DNA of 57,015 bases from Cytophagales bacterium (lineage in GTDB: Bacteria > Bacteroidota > Bacteroidia > Cytophagales > Thermoflexibacteraceae): contig REAZ01000034.1 of NCBI GenBank assembly GCA_004294445.1, positions 1 to 57,015 of the forward strand, in the 5' to 3' direction. The position numbers and the translations under genes are program-made. Numbering within the stretch: position 1 is the stretch's first letter; the number at the start of each line of letters is the position of its first letter. The notes beneath the pieces were generated by a model. That model was not told the origin of the DNA. It worked only from the letters and a program-made list of their open reading frames with translations, and did no database searches. Positions 52,447 through 57,015 of this stretch are shown one piece after another.

Positions 52447-53607
52447 TTAATATTTGGCATAGAGCCTGATGACTCTCTCTGCAATGCTTTCCAGCAAAGT
52501 TTCTGCATTATCGATGGCTTCTTGGAGTGTCATGGGCTTATCGGTAATAGAAAATAAGCTATCAAAACCATACTGATAAAGTGTTTGGTAGTCTTTGCCT
52601 AATGTGCCTGCGATGCCTATGACGTTAATTTGTTGCTTTTTGGCTACTTTTGCTACGCCAAACGGCACTTTCCCAAAAATAGTTTGGTAGTCCATTGCTC
52701 CTTCGCCCGTAATAACCAAATCTCTATTTTGGGCGGAAAAATCTTTTAATATGTTTTCTAACTGCATGATTTCTAATACCATATCTATCCCTTTTTGCAT
52801 TTTGGCATCAAGAAACGCCATCATGCCGTAACCCAAGCCACCTGCCGCACCTGTACCTTGTTTGGTATGCAGCCCTCTGAGGTCTGGGAAAGAAGATTCT
52901 ACTATTTCAGCAAAATGGGTAAGATTTTCCTCTAATATTTTTACCATATCGGGTGTAGCTCCTTTTTGGGGAGAAAAGATAGCTGATGCACCGCTTGTTC
53001 CGAGTAAGGGGTTTTCCACATCACAAGCAACAATTAGCTCACAATGATTCATTAGTAGTTGCTTGCTTACGTCTATCTCGCTGATTTCCTTTAAGTTGCC
53101 CCCGCTTACATTTATTTCTTCCCCAAATCGATTCAGAAAGCGAACCCCAAGAGCCTGTAACATCCCTGCTCCGCCGTCATTGGTAGCACTACCGCCTATG
53201 CAAACTATAATTTTTGCTGCTTTCTCCCCCGAAAAGCCTGCTAAAGCCTTGCTAATGAGTTCGCCAGTACCGTATGTGCTTGTGAGGAGAGGATTGCGCT
53301 CGGCAGGGCTAAGGAGGGGCAACCCTGAGGAGGCAGCCATCTCTATAACGGCTGTTGGCTCGGTAGCTAATAGGGCATAGCTTGCTTCTATTTTTCTGCC
53401 GAGAGGGTCGTGGACTTCTGCCGTTATTTTTGTCCCTCCTTTGGCAAAAAGCATCGCTTCCATCGTGCCTTCGCCACCGTCAGCCATTTGTATTTTTGTG
53501 ATTTGGGCATTCGGAAGCACTTTCAATATTCCCCTCTCTATGCTATTTGCCACTTCAATAGCCGAAAGAGAGCCTTTGAAGCTATCGGGTGCGATAAGTA
53601 TTTTCAT
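52447..53607 (-). CDS. Glycerate kinase (GarK/GlxK type)
   Basis: The ATG at 53607 gives 386 residues starting MKILIAPDSFKGSLSAIEVA, the family's first strand and substrate loop. ADGGEGTMEAML, VCIGGSATNDGGAGMLQALG and GTGAAGGLGYGMMAFL are the other signatures. It phosphorylates glycerate to 2- or 3-phosphoglycerate. An earlier start at 53670 adds a non-conserved peptide. It lies 72 bases downstream of a xylulokinase-type gene on the same strand. Confidence 0.92.
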   Translation of the reverse strand: MKILIAPDSFKGSLSAIEVANSIERGILKVLPNAQITKIQMADGGEGTMEAMLFAKGGTKITAEVHDPLGRKIEASYALLATEPTAVIEMAASSGLPLLSPAERNPLLTSTYGTGELISKALAGFSGEKAAKIIVCIGGSATNDGGAGMLQALGVRFLNRFGEEINVSGGNLKEISEIDVSKQLLMNHCELIVACDVENPLLGTSGASAIFSPQKGATPDMVKILEENLTHFAEIVESSFPDLRGLHTKQGTGAAGGLGYGMMAFLDAKMQKGIDMVLEIMQLENILKDFSAQNRDLVITGEGAMDYQTIFGKVPFGVAKVAKKQQINVIGIAGTLGKDYQTLYQYGFDSLFSITDKPMTLQEAIDNAETLLESIAERVIRLYAKY

Positions 53608-53679
53608 ATAAAATAAAATTTGAATATGCCAATGAGCTAAATTGTCATCGTAAAACATCAATAAAGGCAAAATGATTAC

Positions 53680-55152
53680 CTATATTAGCCTGTTGAGCTG
53701 CTCTAACCAATTTTGATAAATTTCTTCATATCGTTCTTGGGCGTTTGCTTCTGGCTCTATCGTACTTGTTTTGTTTAGCCCTACAAAAGCCTCTACATGA
53801 GAAGCGTATATGCCCGCCCCTATGCCGCCGCCTCTTGCTGCTCCTTGCGAGCCGTCAGTGTTGTAAAGCTCTACATTTGTGCCTGTTACGGTAGCAAAAG
53901 TCTGTGCGAAAAGTGGGCTTAAGAACATATTGGCATTTCCTGCCCTCACCGTTTTTGCCTGAACATCAATGCCACGCATCACATCAAAACCGTAGCGAAG
54001 GGAGAAAACAATGCCTTCCTGCACCGCCCTTGCTATGTGTGCCTTGCTATGTACGTTGAATTGCAAGCCAAAAATATTACTACCTATCTCTTTGTTGTTC
54101 AGCACCCTTTCTGCCCCGTTTCCAAAAGGCAAAATAAGCAATCCTTCCGCACCAACATCAGCACTACTCGCCATCATATTGATTTCTTGATAAGATACAC
54201 TTTCAGAAAAAATATTTTTCCTAAGCCAAGAGTTTAAGATACCTGTGCCGTTAATGCAAAGTAAAATCCCCGCAAGGTGATTGACGTGCAAAAAGGTGTT
54301 TACCCTCGACTGCTCGTCAAACTCAAAACTATTGCTCACGCCATAGACTACGCCCGAAGTTCCTGCCGTAGCGGCTACTTCTCCTATATTCAATACGTTG
54401 AGGGAGAAGGCATTATTTGGCTGGTCGCCCGCCCGATACGCTATCCAAGTCCCCTCTGCCAAGCCTAATTCCTCGCTTGCTTTCTTGTTCAGCTGGGCTT
54501 GCTTTCCAAAAGTAGGCACGATGGTAGGCACTAAATTTGGGTCTATTTGATAGTGCTGGAGCAAAAAATCTGCTGTTTTATTTTCCTTAAAATTCCACAG
54601 TATTCCCTCCGACAAGCCCGATGCTGTAGTTTGGGCTTCTCCACTCATTTTCAGGGCGATATAATCGCCAGGGAGCATAAATTTATAGATTTTTTCGTAC
54701 AAATCTGGTTCGTTTTCCCGTACCCATCTTAGCTTGGATGCAGTGAAGTTAGCGGGGGAGTTGAGTAAATTTGACAAGCATTTTTCTCTTCCTATCTGCT
54801 GAAAAGCCTTTTCGCCAATCTGCACCGCCCGACTGTCGCACCAGATAATGGCAGGTCGCAAGGGTTTCAAATCGCTGTCTATTACTACCAATCCGTGCAT
54901 TTGGTAAGAAATACCAATAGATTTGATGTCTTGTTTCTTCACTCCAGATTTTGCTATGAGGTCTTTGGTTGCATCTTTCAAATATTGCCACCACATATCG
55001 GGCTGCTGCTCTGCCCAACCTGCTTTGTGGGCAATCATTCCCATTTCTTGCTGAACGGGGGCAGTAGCAGAGGCTTTTACCTTGCCTGTGGCTGCTTCTA
55101 AGAGTGTTGCTTTTACTGACGAACTGCCAATATCGTAGCCTATCAAATACAT
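53680..55152 (-). CDS. xylB: FGGY-family carbohydrate kinase, xylulokinase-like
   Basis: The 490-residue kinase has DIGSSSVKATLLEAATG (8-24), SYQMHGLVVIDSDLKPLRPA with the xylulose/sugar acidic site, IIWCDSRAVQIGEK, SGLSEGILWNF, and the late AGNANMFLSPLFAQ and GSQGAARGGGIGAG blocks of the second FGGY domain. Xylulose is the most likely substrate by motif. No xylose isomerase or transporter gene is nearby; pairing with glycerate kinase is an unusual neighbour choice. Confidence 0.88.
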   Translation of the reverse strand: MYLIGYDIGSSSVKATLLEAATGKVKASATAPVQQEMGMIAHKAGWAEQQPDMWWQYLKDATKDLIAKSGVKKQDIKSIGISYQMHGLVVIDSDLKPLRPAIIWCDSRAVQIGEKAFQQIGREKCLSNLLNSPANFTASKLRWVRENEPDLYEKIYKFMLPGDYIALKMSGEAQTTASGLSEGILWNFKENKTADFLLQHYQIDPNLVPTIVPTFGKQAQLNKKASEELGLAEGTWIAYRAGDQPNNAFSLNVLNIGEVAATAGTSGVVYGVSNSFEFDEQSRVNTFLHVNHLAGILLCINGTGILNSWLRKNIFSESVSYQEINMMASSADVGAEGLLILPFGNGAERVLNNKEIGSNIFGLQFNVHSKAHIARAVQEGIVFSLRYGFDVMRGIDVQAKTVRAGNANMFLSPLFAQTFATVTGTNVELYNTDGSQGAARGGGIGAGIYASHVEAFVGLNKTSTIEPEANAQERYEEIYQNWLEQLNRLI

Positions 55153-55277
55153 TGTAAGGAAGTTATAATTTCTACTTATTTAAGCCTTCAAATTAGGCAT
55201 TTATCTTGAATTTTGACAAACAAAGCAAATTTTTTTGCAAATATAAAGGTCTTCTATCCACCCCGTTTGCAGTAGGT
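55153..55277. other. xylB leader
   Basis: TATATTTG on the minus strand at 55245-55238 fits a -7 promoter box for xylB, and T/A-rich leader follows. The region just upstream is the truncated outer-membrane protein gene. Confidence 0.4.
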
Positions 55278-55679
55278 TTAAGCGAAGCGGGTTGCCGCCC
55301 AGCGGAGTGCCGCCCAGCGGGGAACTTGTAACATCACCAAATTAATTTTTTGCTGTTGAAGGGCATTTTCACTATTTCCAAAAGTGCGTGTATTGACTGT
55401 AAACCCTTGTGTACTTACCTGCAAGCCTGTCTGTAGCCCAAACTTCTCTACAAACTGGTAGATAACTTGCAAGCCCCCTGAAAAGCCAATACGAGTGGGT
55501 TTGTTGATATTGAGTACCTCTGGGTCTATGGGATTGCCTGACTTGTCTGTAACGGAAAGTAGGCTGATATTTGGGCTTATCTTCAGCCCCAAACGCCACT
55601 TGCTCTCTTGGGCAAAAGCCGCCTGCCCTGCCCAAAGTAAAAGGCATACAATTACCAATGCCTCTATCTTTTTTTTCAT
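55278..55679 (-). pseudogene. PorT-like outer-membrane protein, truncated at a GC-rich repeat
   Basis: The 133-residue frame starts as an intact PorT-like precursor: signal peptide (WAGQAAFAQE), LGLKISPNISLLSV, IGFSGGLQVIYQFVEKFGLQ, QTGLQVSTQGF and INLVMLQVP, which is where such proteins pass into the next barrel strand. The frame then runs into RWAALRWAATRFA, encoded by two 15-bp GC-rich units, and stops. The rest of the barrel (roughly half of a 200-residue protein) is missing on both strands. Deletion or insertion at the repeat is the likely cause. Confidence 0.75.
55294..55323. repeat. Two tandem 15-bp GC-rich units at the truncation point
   Basis: GCCGCCCAGCGGAGT (55294-55308) is followed by GCCGCCCAGCGGGGA (55309-55323), directly at the break in the barrel gene and contrasting with the A/T-rich surroundings. 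Confidence 0.85.
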
Positions 55680-55762
55680 CTTTGTTTGATATTTTAGGTT
55701 TAAAAAATGGTTTAAAACGAAAATTTAATGAACGATAACTTATTGATTAACAATGCACAATA

Positions 55763-55786
55763 CTTGCAGGTCAAAAGACCTGCAAG
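55763..55786. repeat. 24-bp perfect hairpin
   Basis: CTTGCAGGTC-AAAA-GACCTGCAAG is a perfect palindrome with a four-base loop between the truncated barrel gene and the next minus-strand gene. It may be a terminator or the remnant of a mobile palindrome. Confidence 0.8.
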
Positions 55787-55819
55787 GGCGTAAAGGCGAA
55801 AAAAATCATTGAAAATACT

Positions 55820-56275
55820 CTATCTTTTAAAATATCCATAAATCTCCCTTTCAAGAAATAAAAATATGATTGCATAAGCCCATCGACTTGGCGAGCCATT
55901 ATCTACTTCAATACTAATAAAATCGTTATTTTTGGTAGTCAATGTATAAATATCTGTCAAACTATCAGGTTCAAGGGCATCTAAGCAGTCCTCTGTAAAA
56001 TCGTCTAATTCAGCATAGAAAAAAGATTTTTTTTCATTTTGAAAATAACTACCAATCCTTTTTGTTGATAAAAAGAAGTAATGCTGACAAGGTAGCAAAC
56101 AATCCAATATCAAAATTTCATCTTTTTCTTGCTCAAAAAAAGACTTATTTATATACATATCGCCTTTATTAAGACGAGTATGTATATAAATATTATTTGT
56201 TATCCAGTCTTTTTCAGGATTTTCTCCCCGAGAAACCATAAAAATCACTTGATTATAAATTTGTTGAGGTAGCAT
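55820..56275 (-). CDS. Hypothetical protein, possible immunity protein
   Basis: This 151-residue acidic soluble protein is not recognised. It has no signal peptide; features are EQEKDEILILDCLLPCQHYF, YAELDDFTEDCLDALEPDSL and a hydrophobic-ended YAIIFLFLEREIYGYF. Size and charge are typical of immunity proteins. It lies 30 bases downstream of the truncated toxin-like gene, in the usual toxin-then-immunity order. Confidence 0.45.
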   Translation of the reverse strand: MLPQQIYNQVIFMVSRGENPEKDWITNNIYIHTRLNKGDMYINKSFFEQEKDEILILDCLLPCQHYFFLSTKRIGSYFQNEKKSFFYAELDDFTEDCLDALEPDSLTDIYTLTTKNNDFISIEVDNGSPSRWAYAIIFLFLEREIYGYFKR

Positions 56276-56305
56276 ATTATTATAAAAAGCATTTGAGTTA
56301 AAAAA

Positions 56306-56800
56306 TTACTTAAACCAAACTGTTACTTTTCCTATACTTAGTTTTCCTGACCGAGAAAAAATAGATTGATTACCCAAATCTATAAAAGAATACCCAAATT
56401 TATTAGATAACAAGTTACCAGATTTTGATATGTTTGTTGCTAAACCATTATTGGTAACGTGTAAAAATCGAATAATTGTTGGTTTATTATATCCTAAGGC
56501 AAGTTGTTCGGAAGCCGTAACCAAGTTTTGGAAAACCCCACTATATCCTTTAACTGCATAAATTTTCTTTACATCAATAACTAATGCGTTATCAAAGTTA
56601 TGATAAGTAGCATCAAATGACTTTGCTCCTTCAATCCAGTCTTTGGGTAAAGGAATACCATCTCCAAGACCTAATTTATACCCAGCCAATGGGTCTGCTG
56701 GCATATTCGACGCATTCCCCGAAGTCTTTGCTGTCCCTGCGTTGTTTTCTGCCAATAAGAGTTGAGTATTATGCCTTTGTTGGTGTTTTTTCACCAACAA
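56306..56800 (-). CDS. N-terminally truncated protein, possible polymorphic toxin tip
   Basis: The frame opens at a TTG (56800) inside a hairpin repeat, with an in-frame stop at 56809-56807. An internal ATG at 56704 is the only plausible own start. The C-terminal part (LAGYKLGLGDGIPLPKDWIE, then FDATYHNFDNALVIDVKKIY and a basic end SRSGKLSIGKVTVWFK) is a compact domain without a secretion signal. It looks like the detachable end domain of a larger toxin (RHS/T6SS/T9SS type), but no known nuclease or EndoU motif can be named. The larger N-terminal carrier is missing. Confidence 0.4.
   Translation of the reverse strand: MLVKKHQQRHNTQLLLAENNAGTAKTSGNASNMPADPLAGYKLGLGDGIPLPKDWIEGAKSFDATYHNFDNALVIDVKKIYAVKGYSGVFQNLVTASEQLALGYNKPTIIRFLHVTNNGLATNISKSGNLLSNKFGYSFIDLGNQSIFSRSGKLSIGKVTVWFK
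56779..56798. repeat. 20-bp hairpin repeat, left copy
   Basis: GTTGGTGTTTTTTCACCAAC folds on itself and is the exact reverse complement of the copy at 56919-56938. It marks where the toxin-like frame is cut. Confidence 0.9.
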
Positions 56801-57015
56801 AACCTGCTACGAAGCACCGCCTCCACTTATAAAGCTACACTCTCAATTTGAAAATTTAACTTAACGCTTGCTTTTTCTTTTGATAACCTGCTGACTACCA
56901 ATATCCGACATTCTCGTTGTTGGTGAAAAAACACCAACCTTTATATTTGTAAAAAAATAAAAATTGCTCAAAATAGCATAAAAGAAGAACTTGAATAATA
57001 TGGTAAAAATTGTAC
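56801..57015. other. Intergenic remainder to window end
   Basis: No gene seen up to the window edge. It includes the second hairpin copy and A/T-rich sequence; CCTGCTACGAAG and CCTGCTGACTAC near both hairpins suggest a short related flank. Confidence 0.4.
56919..56938. repeat. 20-bp hairpin repeat, right copy (inverted)
   Basis: GTTGGTGAAAAAACACCAAC is the exact inverse of 56779-56798. With the left copy it encloses 120 bases. Confidence 0.9.

Noticed and set aside
1..57015. tRNA and rRNA genes
   Set aside because: No cloverleaf with a GGTTCRANTCC arm and no rRNA-like stretch was recognised on either strand; a tRNA-specific scan was not possible by eye.

Overview
The window looks like a chromosomal segment of a Bacteroidota bacterium, most likely of the Cytophagales/gliding type. 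The support is a gldK-gldL-gldM cluster with a PorP/SprF gene, a TonB with a proline-rich linker, many Cys-lipidated and signal-peptide-bearing surface proteins, A/T-rich DNA, and repeated promoter signatures of the Bacteroidota form TTG-N19-21-TAnnTTTG. No tRNA, rRNA or CRISPR array was seen. Species cannot be named from the sequence alone.

Layout. 1-5.1 kb: a hypothetical ORF, a planctomycete-type cytochrome c/DUF1549/DUF1553 protein and a fused SpmA-SpmB transporter-like protein. 5.1-8.9 kb: a compact accessory island holding an ABC/OLD-like ATPase plus a DUF4435 (Toprim-like) protein in the arrangement of PARIS (AriA/AriB) anti-phage systems. The pair is bracketed by 66-bp direct repeats and followed by two tandem SdpI-family membrane proteins; the island ends with a second copy of the first codons of spmAB. 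9-22.6 kb: a minus-strand envelope/caspase cluster with a CHASE2 membrane protein, a FecR-like secreted protein, a secreted caspase, a TIG-kelch lipoprotein, two coiled-coil secreted proteins, an outer-membrane barrel, two further lipoproteins (one PKD/FnIII) and a stand-alone LuxR-type HTH protein. Its intergenic spaces hold several families of palindromic repeats, and three copies of one 20-bp palindrome suggest shared control.

23-38.4 kb is mostly housekeeping: a LuxR-type regulator, DUF2157 protein, NuoI-like ferredoxin, NhaC antiporter, DusB, CPBP protease, TonB, HemE, Adk, RNase Y, ZapA, a coiled-coil protein, Pgi, an FKBP isomerase and a thiolase. 38.7-42 kb has small metabolic or hypothetical genes, then PorP/SprF and a DUF1905/YdeI protein. 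42.3-46.3 kb carries gldK, gldL and gldM (type IX secretion/gliding motor core) with no gldN directly after. 46.4-48.1 kb has rplC-rplD-rplW ending in a clear terminator, so the S10 operon is split here. 48.1-55.2 kb has a Nudix hydrolase, a Cache-SpoIIE phosphatase, DHFR, two small secreted proteins, glycerate kinase and a xylulokinase-type FGGY kinase. 55.2-57 kb looks degraded: an outer-membrane protein cut off at a GC-rich repeat and a possible orphan toxin/immunity pair cut off at a hairpin repeat.

The most noteworthy items are the repeat-bracketed PARIS-like cassette, the CHASE2-caspase-envelope cluster with its shared palindromic sites, and the truncated toxin-like module. Function calls rest on recognising family motifs by eye; no database search was run.
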